Part shown: positions 16,805-26,044 of the stretch, piece after piece
How the letters are laid out: each line of letters opens with the position of its first letter
How positions within the stretch are numbered: position 1 is the first letter of the stretch
The notes under the pieces: model-generated
Seen by the model: only the letters and a program-made list of their open reading frames with translations
What the model was told of the DNA's origin: nothing
The model's database searches: none
NCBI GenBank assembly: GCA_963765075.1
Contig: CAVXVA010000001.1
Coordinates: 682,001-746,000, forward strand
Direction: 5' to 3'
Length of the DNA: 64,000 bases
Source of the DNA: JAENVU01 sp963765075
Lineage (GTDB): Bacteria; Actinomycetota; Acidimicrobiia; IMCC26256; JAENVU01
Position numbers and translations under genes: made by a program

Positions 16805-17647
16805 ATGACCACGGCGTTCGTGCTTTCGGGCGGCGGCAGCCTCGGATCGGTGCAGGCCGGCATGATCCTCGCGTTGGCCGAACGCGACATCGTCGCCGAC
16901 CTCATCGTGGGAACCTCGGTCGGTGCGGTCAACGCGGGGTGGCTGGCCGGCAATCCCGGACGCGACGGCGCCGCAGCATTGGCTGAGACCTGGCGGTCGA
17001 TCCACCGGCGCGACGTCTTCCCGAACGACCTGCCCGGCGGACTCCTCGGCTTCGTCGGCCGCCGCGATCACCTCGTCTCGGCGCGTGGCCTTCGCGCCAT
17101 CCTCCGCAAGCATCTCGCCTTCGAACGCCTCGAAGATGCACCGACGCCGATCCGGGTCGTGGCCACCGACATCCGGACCGGCGAGGAAGTGGTCCTCACC
17201 ACCGGCGACGCGGTGGACGCGATCTCGGCCAGCGCCGCCATCCCCGGAGTGTTCCGCCCCGTCCCGATCGCCGATCGAGTCTTGGTCGACGGCGCGGTCG
17301 CCAACAACGTGCCGATCACCCACGCGGTCCAGGCCGGCGCCTCGAAGATCTACGTGCTTCCGACCGGATACGCGTGTGCGCTGAGCGAGGTCCCCAAGTC
17401 CGCGCTCGGCGTGGCGATGCAAGCACTCACCTTGATGCTGGCGCAGGGCCTGGCCCGAGACGTCAAGCGGTACGAAGACGACGTGGAAATCGTGGTGCTC
17501 CCGCCGCTGTGTCCGCTCGACGTCTCCCCCGTCGATTTCTCACACACCGACGAGTTGATCACGCGCGCACACGAGTCCAGCGCGGAGTGGCTCGACGAGA
17601 GCCACACCATCTCGCCCCACTCGCTGCTCGGGTTCCACCACCACTGA
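16805..17647 (+). CDS. patatin-like phospholipase / serine hydrolase
   Basis: A 280-residue patatin-fold hydrolase. The oxyanion loop is SGGGSLG, the nucleophile is Ser38 in G-T-S-V-G, and the catalytic Asp is in VDGAVANN, giving the Ser-Asp dyad. Such proteins hydrolyse acyl esters of lipids; bacterial RssA/YchK-type members of this size have uncertain substrates. There is no signal peptide. I chose the ATG at 16805, where homology begins; the open frame upstream runs antisense through the TetR gene. It is divergent from the TetR operon and could share its control region. Confidence 0.88.
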   Translation: MTTAFVLSGGGSLGSVQAGMILALAERDIVADLIVGTSVGAVNAGWLAGNPGRDGAAALAETWRSIHRRDVFPNDLPGGLLGFVGRRDHLVSARGLRAILRKHLAFERLEDAPTPIRVVATDIRTGEEVVLTTGDAVDAISASAAIPGVFRPVPIADRVLVDGAVANNVPITHAVQAGASKIYVLPTGYACALSEVPKSALGVAMQALTLMLAQGLARDVKRYEDDVEIVVLPPLCPLDVSPVDFSHTDELITRAHESSAEWLDESHTISPHSLLGFHHH

Positions 17648-17726
17648 CGAGCGGGCGCCTGCGATCAGTGAGGGGTCGGACGTCCACCACCTAGGTTCAG
17701 GTCCCGAGAACGGAGGACTTCCCGAA

Positions 17727-18917
17727 ATGAGTACCGCGCCGACCTATGTACTGCGTGGCGGCGAAGCGTGGCGATCTCCGTGGGCCGAGTATCGCCAGCT
17801 GCGCGACGAGAGCCCGGTGCACCGCGAGCACCACCCGGAGTACGGCGAGTTCTTCGTCCTCTCCCGCTTCGCCGATGTGTTCGACGCGGTGCGCGACACC
17901 ACCACCTTCTCCTCGGCGCAGGGCCTGACCCTCGACCCTCACGTCATGGACATCTTCGCCGGGCGGGCCGCGCCGATCGTGATGATGGACCCGCCCGATC
18001 ACACGACCATGCGCCGACTCGTGAGTCGACCGATGACGCCGCGCGCCGTTATGTCGACCGAAGTCGAGATCACCGGGTTCGTCGACGATCGACTCGACGA
18101 GATCGCCGACGCGTCCGCCGAGGTCGACATCATCGAGCGACTGTTCAAACCGCTGCCGAGTTTCATTGTCGCTCACTACCTCGGCGTTCCGTCCACGGAC
18201 CGTGCCCGCTTCGATGGGTGGACCGACGCGATCGTCTCGGCCAACGCATCCGGCGAGTTCGCGACCGCGGCCGAAGCGTTCGCGGCGCTCTTCGAGTACG
18301 GGAACGAACTCATCGAACTGCGTCGTCGGTCTCCCGGCGACGACCTCGTGTCCGACCTCGTGCGGGCAGGCGAGGAACGCGCCGACGCGTTCTGGATCGT
18401 GGGCTTCGTCTTCACGATGGTGACCGGCGGGAACGACACCACCACCGGCCTGCTCGGCGGCGCGGCCGAACTCCTCACCGATTTCCGCGACCAGCGCCAA
18501 CTCCTTGTCGACGAGCCCGAGGGCATCCGGCCCGCAGTCGACGAGATGTTGCGTCTTACCACACCGGTGCAGAATCTGGCCCGAACCACGACCCGAACGG
18601 TGCAGGTCGGTGGCGTCGAGATTCCCGAAGGTCGCAAGGTGTTACTGCTGTTCGGGTCGGCGAACCGTGACGAGCGGGAGTTCGGGCCCACCGCAGAAGA
18701 CCTGGTCGTGACCCGCCCGATCGACAAGATCGTCAGCTTCGGATACGGCGCCCACCATTGTCTCGGTGCCGCCGCCGCCCGGCAGGCCGCTGCGATCACC
18801 CTGGAGCGGTTGTTGGCGCGCTTCCCGGACTTCGCAGTCGACGGGCATCGCGGCCGGTACGCGCCGGGACCATTCGTCCGTCGGTTCGAAACACTCCCGT
18901 TCCACGCGGCCGACTGA
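17727..18917 (+). CDS. cytochrome P450
   Basis: A 396-residue P450, not closely similar to the one at 129-1355. It has the C-helix region DPPDHTTMRRLVSRPMTP, the I-helix motif TGGNDTTT, the K-helix ExxR as EMLR, and the heme loop FGYGAHHCLGAAAA with the proximal Cys. The ATG has a good CGGAGGA site about ten bases upstream. It resembles actinobacterial P450s acting on terpenoid, steroid or fatty substrates, but the substrate is not predictable. It stands alone, 79 bases after the patatin gene. Confidence 0.93.
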   Translation: MSTAPTYVLRGGEAWRSPWAEYRQLRDESPVHREHHPEYGEFFVLSRFADVFDAVRDTTTFSSAQGLTLDPHVMDIFAGRAAPIVMMDPPDHTTMRRLVSRPMTPRAVMSTEVEITGFVDDRLDEIADASAEVDIIERLFKPLPSFIVAHYLGVPSTDRARFDGWTDAIVSANASGEFATAAEAFAALFEYGNELIELRRRSPGDDLVSDLVRAGEERADAFWIVGFVFTMVTGGNDTTTGLLGGAAELLTDFRDQRQLLVDEPEGIRPAVDEMLRLTTPVQNLARTTTRTVQVGGVEIPEGRKVLLLFGSANRDEREFGPTAEDLVVTRPIDKIVSFGYGAHHCLGAAAARQAAAITLERLLARFPDFAVDGHRGRYAPGPFVRRFETLPFHAAD

Positions 18918-18998
18918 GCGCCATCGTCGTTCCCGACGCACCCTGGTCAGTCGCCGACGCTGGTGGTACCTTCGCCGGGCCGATCAGGGGGTAGGAAC

Positions 18999-19763
18999 AT
19001 GGGCAAGCTTCGCAAGTCCGCACCGGCGTTTCGTTCCGTTGCCGTCGCCATCGTCGCGGTCTTCGCACTGAGCGGCTGCTACGAGGCGATCGCGACCCAT
19101 ACGCAGGAAACCGCGCCGGACACCCGGCCGTGGTGGTGCCACTCCGAGATGATGCCCGGCGAGCACGGTGCCGATTGGTACCTGGACCGCGGGGTCATGA
19201 AGGGCGACCTCAGCTGGAGCGATTGCCTCGAGGTCTCCCGAGACTTCGATGCTGCACTCGCGTTCGCACAGCAGTGGCCCACTCGCGGTCAAGCGGAGGC
19301 TGCCGGCTGGACCTCCCAGGCCGACTACGCGGCAGGGATGGGCACCCACCACTCTTCCGGGTTCCCGTACAGCTCCACGTTCACCCCGAAGCGACCGACG
19401 TTCCTCCAGTTCGACGGCAACACGCCCGACGCGAAACTGGTCGGGGTCAGCTGGTACGTGAGCGGCAGCTTCGACGGACCGCCCGCAGGGTTCCCCGGCG
19501 ACAACGACTGGTGGCACCGGCACGAGCAGCTCTGCCGATCCAACCAGACGGGCCGCATCATCTTCGACGGCCCGTGTCCGCCGGGCACCGACGGCAGCAC
19601 CTTCGGCCTCGGTAACGTCTGGTTGCTCCACGCGTGGATCGTTCCCGGTTGGGCCCACGAGCCCGATGTCTTCACCGGCCACCACCCGTGCCTGTTGCCG
19701 AACGGGCCGGCCGCGCCCGGCGACGACTGCTGGACCGGCACCGAAATGCACCAGCCCGGGTAG
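18999..19763 (+). CDS. hypothetical lipoprotein
   Basis: A 254-residue lipoprotein: basic start MGKLRK, a hydrophobic segment, and the lipobox ALSGC. The mature part is rich in Trp, His, Gly and Pro (DNDWWHRHEQLC, TGHHPCLLP) and has several Cys, suggesting a compact disulfide-stabilised extracellular domain. The pattern LVGVSWYV...PAGFPGDNDWWHRHEQLC recalls secreted actinobacterial proteins of unknown function. The start at 18999 follows a GGGGGTAGG ribosome site; an in-frame start twelve codons earlier is less likely. Function unknown. Confidence 0.75.
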   Translation: MGKLRKSAPAFRSVAVAIVAVFALSGCYEAIATHTQETAPDTRPWWCHSEMMPGEHGADWYLDRGVMKGDLSWSDCLEVSRDFDAALAFAQQWPTRGQAEAAGWTSQADYAAGMGTHHSSGFPYSSTFTPKRPTFLQFDGNTPDAKLVGVSWYVSGSFDGPPAGFPGDNDWWHRHEQLCRSNQTGRIIFDGPCPPGTDGSTFGLGNVWLLHAWIVPGWAHEPDVFTGHHPCLLPNGPAAPGDDCWTGTEMHQPG

Positions 19764-19950
19764 GGATGCCTGCCGACCGTCCTCCCCCCAAGGGCGCGGC
19801 AATGTCCCCAGGCCAGAGGGCTCGCTCGGCGCGACGATTGCGCACTGGTCCACCCCTGCGGTGGATGAGCGCACAAAGGTCGGCGAAGTTCTCGCCCAGC
19901 CGGACGCCACGTCAGTGGAACGTGGCGCTGCCAGCTGTTGAGGGCTCGGA

Positions 19951-22935
19951 TTAGTCGTTGTCGAGAATCGTCACGGTCGCGAGGTCATCTTGGAGCTGGG
20001 CGTGATCGGCCTTGCGCAACTCCATGGTGAATGACTCCGTGCCCTCACGGACCCGGTCGTTGACGATGTCGAAGAAGATGAACGCCCCGGTGTCGCCGGC
20101 CTTGATCACCACCTCGCCGCGCGCCCGAACGAAGTCGGAATCGGAACGGGCCGACCCGTGATGTGAGCGGTACGACACCACCACGTCACGGCCGGTCGGC
20201 GCACTCAACCAGACCGGGACCACTCCGATCTTGGTTCCCTGATCACCCTCCACGAACGTCATGTCGGCCGTGGTGACCACCGGTTCGGCATCGTCGTCGA
20301 GAATCTTCACCGTCGCGGTGGCGTCGGTGATCGTCGTCCCCATCGCCTCGATCGCCTCCACCGTGAACCGTTCCGTCCGTTCGTTGGTCGCATCGCCCAT
20401 GACCCGAACGTGGATCATCCCCTCGGTCTCACCGGCCGGAATCATGATCCGACCCGATCGAGACAGATAGTCGTCTTCGCTGGCCGTGCCCGGGTGGGCG
20501 CGCCATTCCACCATGGTCGGGTGCCCGATCGGGGCCGAGAGTTCGAGCATGACGTGGCCCTCGGTGACCCCACCGGTCCCTTCGACCACGCTGGTGGAGT
20601 GCAACTCGAGTTCGATCGGGTCGACACTGAAGGGCGCCGACGCGAACTCCGAGAGGTCGTTCGCGTTGGCACTGGCCAGAATGCAGGCCTCCGGCGCCTC
20701 GGTGCAGTCGGTCGCCCCGCGTGAGGTCCCGATCACTCCCTGCACGTTGTAGGTCGCGAGAAAGTCGCCGGCCTCGTTGGCCTGCGCGGTGAAGGCCCGG
20801 CCGAGATCGCAGGTGTCGGCGATCGACGTCGCACCGCTCGCGCACGGCGCCAGCCCGATCAGGCTGCCCGGCGTGTAACCGCTCCCCCACACACCGATGT
20901 CCTCACCATCGTGCAGGTGATTCGCCGGGATGAGGTGCAGCACCGGCGGCGGCGGCGGTTGCGAGTTCGGATCGAACCCGAGGTCCACCGACGCGGTCTC
21001 GTCCGGATCGCCGTATCCGAACCGCAGCGTGCACGGCGTTGCGCTCGTGGCACAGTCGATCGTCGGTCCACCGGGCCCGAAATCGGTACCCAGCATGCGT
21101 CGGACTTCGATCGTGCCGCCGACGTTGCCACCGGCATCGACGGTTGCTTCGACCCCCGGGTAGCGGCACGAGAGGTACGAGAATTCGCCGTCCGTGACGG
21201 TTCCGCACTGCTGCACCGGCAGCGGACCCGGGGTGAACCCGGAGCCGGAGAAGTTCACGACCTGCTTGAACCCGAGGTCCTGATCAGGCGTCACCGCCGC
21301 GTCCGGCGGCGGTGGGACCGGCGCGTTCGGATCGAACGTGACGACGACCTGCGCCCGCTCGTACTGGCGGTCGCCTTGGAGTGAGACGGAGCACTCGGTG
21401 TCAGGATCGACACAGTCGATGACCGAAATGCCATCCCCGTCGGCAGAGACCCGGCGCTTCACGCCAAGGGTCAGGTCGACATCGCCATTGGCATCGGCCT
21501 GCCCACCGGCCGACCGGTATCCGCACCCGCCCGACGTCGGCGAGTTCACGCAGAACTGGGCGTAGACGAACTCGCCCGGCGAAAACCCGGTGCCGTGCAA
21601 CGCGAGCTCCGCCCGGTATGGGAGGTTGGTATTGGGGGTGACCTCGAGCGTCGGGATCGGCGGCGGCGGCACCGTGGCGTCGAAAGCGATCGGTGCCTGG
21701 GCACTGATGCGGAACGAGTCTTCGTAGACATAGCTCTCGGCCGAGAGCGAGCAGGCCACGAAGGCGCAGTCGACCGACGTGATCGCCGCCGGTCCGAAGT
21801 CGGTCGCGAGCCGGCTCACCGACACCGCAGTCGCGAACGCGCCGTTTTCGTCGGACTGCACGTCTTGGAGGTAGTCGTAGCAATAAAGGCTCGCCGAGGT
21901 GCCGCATTCGGACAGTTGCACGTACGTGTTCGGATCGAATCCGGAGCCGACGACGTCGACCGTCTGATCGTGGAGCAGGCCGGTCGAGGGAGTCACGGTG
22001 ATCGACGGCGTCGGCGGCAAGGGTTGGCTGGGGTCGAAGCCCAGCGGCACGTCGACCCGATATTCGCGGTCTCGCGCACTCTCCACCCGCAAAATGCAGT
22101 CGACCGCCAGACAATGCGTGGCCGACCCGTTGAGATCCGCGATACGCAGCGAGATCACGAAGTCGGTCACGAAGTTTCCGTCGCCGTCGGTCCGCGTGAA
22201 CACGCCCGGCCCGAAGCAGTCGGGATTCTCGACTGAGCACTGGCGTAGATACAGCGAATCGTCCGCGGCGAAACCGGAACCCGACACGGTAATCGACTGT
22301 CCGGCCAGCAAACCGCTGGTCGGGTTCGCGACGACGGCCGGATTCGGCAGTGGCGCGTTCGGGTCGAACGCGATCCCCTGTCGAGCCAGGATCTCTGCGC
22401 CCGAGCCCCTGGCGATCACGATCTCACACGTCCCCGGCGCGGTCGCGCAGTTCACGCGGTCACCCGAGGCGTCGATGGTGCGCAGGATGGTGAGTTCGGT
22501 CGTCAGATTCCCGGAGGCATCGGGCGACAAGAACCGCAGAAACCCCAAGTCGCATCCGTAGGCCAGGGTCAAACCGGCTTCACACTGGAGGACGGCTACC
22601 TGCTCGGTGCCCAATCCGGTGCCCGTCACCGTGACCGACTGCCCGCTCACGAGGTCGGTCGACGGCGAGACCGAGACGGTGGCCGCGGCGGCGGCCGCGG
22701 CCGTGACCGCTTCGCGTATGGTGGGCGTCCCGCCCGCCTGGGCGTAGGCCGAGTCCCACGTGGCCTGGGGGTCGACCGGTGATCCGTGCGCCTCATTCGG
22801 TACCGGCGTGGATGGTGCCGACCGGGTCGTGGGCGTGACCGGGATACCGGGCGCAGCACCGGCCACCGCGACCGGCGCGAGCACGACCGTGGCGAGCGCG
22901 CACAGCGCCACCTTCCGAACACTTCGTCCCAGCAT
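19951..22935 (-). CDS. secreted protein with six neocarzinostatin-like repeats and two Calx-beta domains
   Basis: A 994-residue exported protein. After a signal peptide (hydrophobic core about residues 10-30), six repeats of 110-130 residues follow. Each begins with a strand such as VTPSTGLLHDQTVDVVGSGF, contains a Q-C or C pair, and ends near FDPNAPLP. This pattern fits the neocarzinostatin/enediyne-apoprotein-like Ig fold. The last ~230 residues are two Calx-beta domains, each ending T-V-x-I-L-D-D/N-D. The ATG at 22935 follows AGGGGGCAGGG; the GTG at 22953 is also possible. Probably a surface or adhesion protein that may bind Ca2+. No enediyne biosynthesis genes are nearby. Confidence 0.85.
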   Translation of the reverse strand: MLGRSVRKVALCALATVVLAPVAVAGAAPGIPVTPTTRSAPSTPVPNEAHGSPVDPQATWDSAYAQAGGTPTIREAVTAAAAAAATVSVSPSTDLVSGQSVTVTGTGLGTEQVAVLQCEAGLTLAYGCDLGFLRFLSPDASGNLTTELTILRTIDASGDRVNCATAPGTCEIVIARGSGAEILARQGIAFDPNAPLPNPAVVANPTSGLLAGQSITVSGSGFAADDSLYLRQCSVENPDCFGPGVFTRTDGDGNFVTDFVISLRIADLNGSATHCLAVDCILRVESARDREYRVDVPLGFDPSQPLPPTPSITVTPSTGLLHDQTVDVVGSGFDPNTYVQLSECGTSASLYCYDYLQDVQSDENGAFATAVSVSRLATDFGPAAITSVDCAFVACSLSAESYVYEDSFRISAQAPIAFDATVPPPPIPTLEVTPNTNLPYRAELALHGTGFSPGEFVYAQFCVNSPTSGGCGYRSAGGQADANGDVDLTLGVKRRVSADGDGISVIDCVDPDTECSVSLQGDRQYERAQVVVTFDPNAPVPPPPDAAVTPDQDLGFKQVVNFSGSGFTPGPLPVQQCGTVTDGEFSYLSCRYPGVEATVDAGGNVGGTIEVRRMLGTDFGPGGPTIDCATSATPCTLRFGYGDPDETASVDLGFDPNSQPPPPPVLHLIPANHLHDGEDIGVWGSGYTPGSLIGLAPCASGATSIADTCDLGRAFTAQANEAGDFLATYNVQGVIGTSRGATDCTEAPEACILASANANDLSEFASAPFSVDPIELELHSTSVVEGTGGVTEGHVMLELSAPIGHPTMVEWRAHPGTASEDDYLSRSGRIMIPAGETEGMIHVRVMGDATNERTERFTVEAIEAMGTTITDATATVKILDDDAEPVVTTADMTFVEGDQGTKIGVVPVWLSAPTGRDVVVSYRSHHGSARSDSDFVRARGEVVIKAGDTGAFIFFDIVNDRVREGTESFTMELRKADHAQLQDDLATVTILDND

Positions 22936-23038
22936 CCCTGCCCCCTTCGTCACAGCGTGGCCGGGACGTTAGTGCTCGCTCACGCCGGTGACCAGACCCC
23001 TCATTTCGCCCAGATCACCCCACCCGAAGTACCCCGTT

Positions 23039-23067
23039 TTGACACCTCACGCGAAACCCTCCACGAT
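23039..23067 (+). promoter_or_regulatory. candidate sigma70-type promoter for the nitronate monooxygenase gene
   Basis: TTGACA at 23039-23044 is followed after 17 bases by CACGAT at 23062-23067. The -35 box is a consensus match and the -10 is weak. It points toward the ATG at 23119. Confidence 0.35.
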
Positions 23068-23118
23068 CATGGGCCCCGACACCACGACCGGACGCCTCGT
23101 CCCATTTCAGGAGTTCCC

Positions 23119-24252
23119 ATGCGCACGCCCCTCTGCGACGACCTCGGCATCGAGTTCCCGATCTTCGCCTTCACCCATTGCCGCGATGTGGTCGTGGCGG
23201 TCTCGAAGGCGGGCGGATTCGGGGTCTTGGGCGCCGTGGGCTTCAGCCCCGAGCAGCTCGAGATCGAGCTGCAATGGATCGACGAGCACATCGGAGACCG
23301 TCCCTACGGCGTCGACATCGTGATCCCCAACAAGTACGAGGGCATGGACGCGAACATGTCGGGCGACGACCTCGCCCAAATGTTGCGTGACATGGTCCCT
23401 CAGGAACACCTCGCGTTCGCCCGGGAGCTGATGACCAGCCACGGCGTGCCCCTCGCGGCCGAGGGCGAGGACAACTCACTCCAGCTGCTGGGATGGACCG
23501 AGGCGACCGCGACACCGCAGGTGGAGGTCGCACTCCAACACCCGAAGATGACACTCATCGCCAACGCACTCGGCACTCCGCCGGCCGAGGTCATGGACCT
23601 CATCCACGGCGCCGGCCGGAAGGTCGCCGCGCTGTGTGGCTCGCCGTATCAGGCCCGCAAGCACGCGGATGCCGGGGTCGACATCATCATCGCCCAGGGC
23701 GGCGAGGGCGGCGGCCACTGCGGCGAGGTCGGTTCCATCGTGCTGTGGCCCCAGGTCGTCAAGGAGGTCGCGCCGGTGCCGGTGCTCGCGGCCGGCGGGA
23801 TCGGCAGCGGCGCGCAGATCGCCGCCGCGCTCGCGTTGGGGTGTCAGGGCGCGTGGTCCGGTTCGCAGTGGCTCATGGTCGAGGAGTCCGAGAACACCCC
23901 AGTGCAGCAAGCTGCCTACATCGAAGCCGGTTCACGGGACACGGTCCGCAGCCGTTCGTTCACCGGCAAGCCGTGCCGCATGTTGCGCAACGATTGGACC
24001 GACGCCTGGGAGACGCCCGGCAACCCGGAGCCGCTCGGCATGCCGTTGCAGTACATGGTCTCGGGCATTGCGGTCTCGGCGACCCACCGGTACCCGGATC
24101 AGACCATTGATGTCGCATTCAACCCCGTCGGTCAGGTGGTCGGTCAGTTCGAGAAGGTGGAAAAGACCGCCGCGGTGATCGAGCGATGGGTCAACGAGTA
24201 CATCGAAGCCACGAGCCACCTCGACGAGTTGAACGCCGCAGCCGGCGTCTGA
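23119..24252 (+). CDS. nitronate monooxygenase-family flavoenzyme
   Basis: A 377-residue FMN-binding TIM-barrel protein of the NMO / 2-nitropropane dioxygenase family. Hallmarks are the N-terminal substrate loop GGFGVLGAVGF, the phosphate-binding segments DIIIAQGGEGGGHCG and VPVLAAGGIGSG, and the later GCQGAWSG. These enzymes oxidise alkyl nitronates with O2; others in the fold act as enoyl reductases. The ATG follows CAGGAG at 23107-23112; the long open frame upstream is antisense to the repeat protein. An enoyl-CoA hydratase gene follows after 26 bases, so a role in acyl-CoA metabolism is also possible. Confidence 0.9.
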   Translation: MRTPLCDDLGIEFPIFAFTHCRDVVVAVSKAGGFGVLGAVGFSPEQLEIELQWIDEHIGDRPYGVDIVIPNKYEGMDANMSGDDLAQMLRDMVPQEHLAFARELMTSHGVPLAAEGEDNSLQLLGWTEATATPQVEVALQHPKMTLIANALGTPPAEVMDLIHGAGRKVAALCGSPYQARKHADAGVDIIIAQGGEGGGHCGEVGSIVLWPQVVKEVAPVPVLAAGGIGSGAQIAAALALGCQGAWSGSQWLMVEESENTPVQQAAYIEAGSRDTVRSRSFTGKPCRMLRNDWTDAWETPGNPEPLGMPLQYMVSGIAVSATHRYPDQTIDVAFNPVGQVVGQFEKVEKTAAVIERWVNEYIEATSHLDELNAAAGV

Positions 24253-24278
24253 CCACAGCAATCGTCCGAGGAGGATCC

Positions 24279-25085
24279 GTGCCCGTATCCGAGCCCGCCG
24301 TCATCGTCGAAGTGGACGGTCCCGTCCTCACGGTCACCCTGAACCGACCGGAGAAGCGCAACGCGGTCAACTCCGAGGTGATGTGTCGCCTCTACGACGC
24401 GTGGCACCAGCTCGACGACGATGACAACCTGCGCGTCGGGATCCTCACCGGCCGTGGCACCACGTTCTGTGCCGGTATGGATCTCTCCGAAATCGGCAAG
24501 CTCGGCGGCCCGCCGACGAACGAGTGGATGGCCCGGATCCAAGCCGACACGTCGATGATCTACGACGCCTGGCTGAAGACGTACCGCCCGACCAAGCCCA
24601 TCATTCTCGCCGCCGAAGGATTCGCCCGCGCGGGTGGCACCGAGATTCTCCAAGGCACCGACATCCGCGTCGCGGGAGCGAGCGCGGTGTTCGGCGTCAC
24701 CGAGGTGCAGCGCGGTCTGTTCCCGATGGCCGGCTCGGCCGTGCGGCTCCGCCGGCAAGTCGGCTATGCCGTCGCGGCCGAGATGCTCATCTGCGGCGAC
24801 GACCTCACCGCCGAGCGCGCGTACCAACTCGGCCTGATCAATCGAGTCGTACCCGACGGAGAGGCGCTCGCCGCCGCACGCGAGATCGCGGACCGGATCG
24901 CCCGCAACGGCCCGCTCGCAGTGAAGGCGATCGTCGCGACCCTGCGCCAAACCGAGACCCTCCCCGAGGCCGAGGCGTTCGTCATCGAGCAGGAGTACGG
25001 GATGAACGTGATGATGAGCGCCGACGCGGCGGAGGGCCCGCGCGCGTTCCTCGAGAAGCGCGATCCCGTGTTCACCGGCCGCTGA
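24279..25085 (+). CDS. enoyl-CoA hydratase/isomerase family protein
   Basis: A 268-residue crotonase-fold protein. It has the N-terminal LNRPEKRNAV, the first oxyanion-hole segment TFCAGMDLSEI, the second around AEGFARAGGTEI, and GLFPMAGSAVRL in the catalytic region, where the usual Pro-Gly-x-Gly-Gly is altered. The reaction is hydration or isomerisation of an enoyl-CoA. The GTG at 24279 has a strong GAGGAGGA site. It follows the nitronate-monooxygenase gene in the same transcript. Its last 14 bases overlap the converging SRPBCC gene. Confidence 0.9.
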   Translation: MPVSEPAVIVEVDGPVLTVTLNRPEKRNAVNSEVMCRLYDAWHQLDDDDNLRVGILTGRGTTFCAGMDLSEIGKLGGPPTNEWMARIQADTSMIYDAWLKTYRPTKPIILAAEGFARAGGTEILQGTDIRVAGASAVFGVTEVQRGLFPMAGSAVRLRRQVGYAVAAEMLICGDDLTAERAYQLGLINRVVPDGEALAAAREIADRIARNGPLAVKAIVATLRQTETLPEAEAFVIEQEYGMNVMMSADAAEGPRAFLEKRDPVFTGR

Positions 25086-25575
25086 GGCCGGACGCCAGCG
25101 CATCCAGCTTGTCGAGCGCCATGTTCCAACCCATGGCACCGGGAGAGCCTTCGGGTATCCCGACGTGGGTGACCACCATCTTCGTGCGGCCACCGAGGTC
25201 CTCCAGTTCGACCAGGATTTCGGTCACCGTCGGGTGATCCGCCGGCATCCCCATCTCGGCTGCCGACTTGACGTTGCCCTGCTCGTCGGCCATGGACTCG
25301 GTATAGACGAGTCGATTCGGCTCGTCGATCTCGCGGTACTCCCCCACGAACCACATCTGCATCGCGCCGTTCGGCGTCTCCATCGCCATCCCGATATGAC
25401 GCGTCCCGCCGACGCGAACATCCATCGTGGCCACGGGGATCGTGGCGCCGGTCGGCCCGTACCAGGCCTGGAAGTGTTCGGCGCGGGTCCACAACTGCCA
25501 CACGAGATCGATCGGCGCGTCGACCACGCGCTCGATCACCACAGAATCTTCCGCGTTCGGCGGAGTGTCACTCAT
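25072..25575 (-). CDS. SRPBCC / AHSA1-like domain protein
   Basis: A 167-residue START-like (AHSA1/ATPase-activator-homologue) protein: VIERVVDAPIDLVWQLWT at the N-terminus and TKMVVTHVGIPEG plus the C-terminal helix GWNMALDKLDAL. These small hydrophobic-pocket proteins are very often cotranscribed with an ArsR regulator, as here (8-base overlap with the upstream ArsR gene). The ligand is unknown. The ATG at 25575 was chosen because similarity begins there. Confidence 0.88.
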   Translation of the reverse strand: MSDTPPNAEDSVVIERVVDAPIDLVWQLWTRAEHFQAWYGPTGATIPVATMDVRVGGTRHIGMAMETPNGAMQMWFVGEYREIDEPNRLVYTESMADEQGNVKSAAEMGMPADHPTVTEILVELEDLGGRTKMVVTHVGIPEGSPGAMGWNMALDKLDALASGLSGR

Positions 25576-25930
25576 CGGTATCGCCTGACTTTCCCTGGGT
25601 TCGGAGTTGGGTGAGATAGGTGTCCATACGGTCGAAGCGGGATTCCCAGATCGGCCGGTACCGCTCGGTCCACGTCGCCACTGCGGCCAAGGGCTCGGCG
25701 TCGATCGCACACGGGCGGAACTGCGCGTGATGGCCTCGCACGATGAGCCCGGCGCGCTCCAACACCTTGAGGTGTTTCGAGATGGCCGGGAGCGTCATGG
25801 CAAACGGTGCCGCGAGATCGTTGACGTTGGCCTCGCCCTGCGTGAGCCGCTCCAGGATGGCCCGGCGCGTCGGGTTGGCCAACGCTGCGAACGTCAGGTC
25901 GAGTTGGTCGACATCCATCGTGGCCGTCAT
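25568..25930 (-). CDS. ArsR-family transcriptional regulator
   Basis: About 120 residues with a winged helix-turn-helix typical of ArsR/SmtB (FAALANPTRRAILERL, then LPAISKHLKVLERAGLI). No metal-binding Cys pair is present, so it is the SRPBCC-linked type rather than a metal sensor. ATG at 25930 follows GGAGGA; the GTG three bases earlier is too close to the ribosome site. It likely represses its own operon through the AT-rich repeats just upstream. Confidence 0.9.
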   Translation of the reverse strand: MTATMDVDQLDLTFAALANPTRRAILERLTQGEANVNDLAAPFAMTLPAISKHLKVLERAGLIVRGHHAQFRPCAIDAEPLAAVATWTERYRPIWESRFDRMDTYLTQLRTQGKSGDTDE

Positions 25931-25954
25931 CACCGTCCTCCATCATTTCTAGGT

Positions 25955-25984
25955 TAGTTAAATAACTAGTTGGTAAACTACTAG
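25955..25984. promoter_or_regulatory. AT-rich inverted repeats upstream of arsR
   Basis: Two imperfectly nested inverted repeats lie within 30 bases: TAGTTA-AA-TAACTA (25955-25968) and CTAGT...ACTAG (25966-25984). They sit 25-54 bases upstream of the arsR start in otherwise GC-rich DNA. They are a likely ArsR operator overlapping the promoter. Confidence 0.45.
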
Positions 25985-26044
25985 CCCTGGGGGTAACGGT
26001 CAAACGCGTCACACACCGTGCGCGTGTGAGACAACGCGCTCCGC

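Noticed and set aside
19764..19950. Possible terminator between the lipoprotein and the repeat protein
   Set aside because: The gap has GC-rich short repeats but no clear stem followed by a T run.
19951..22935. Link to an enediyne antibiotic cluster because of neocarzinostatin-like repeats
   Set aside because: No enediyne polyketide synthase or tailoring genes are in the window; the fold is used here in a repeat surface protein.
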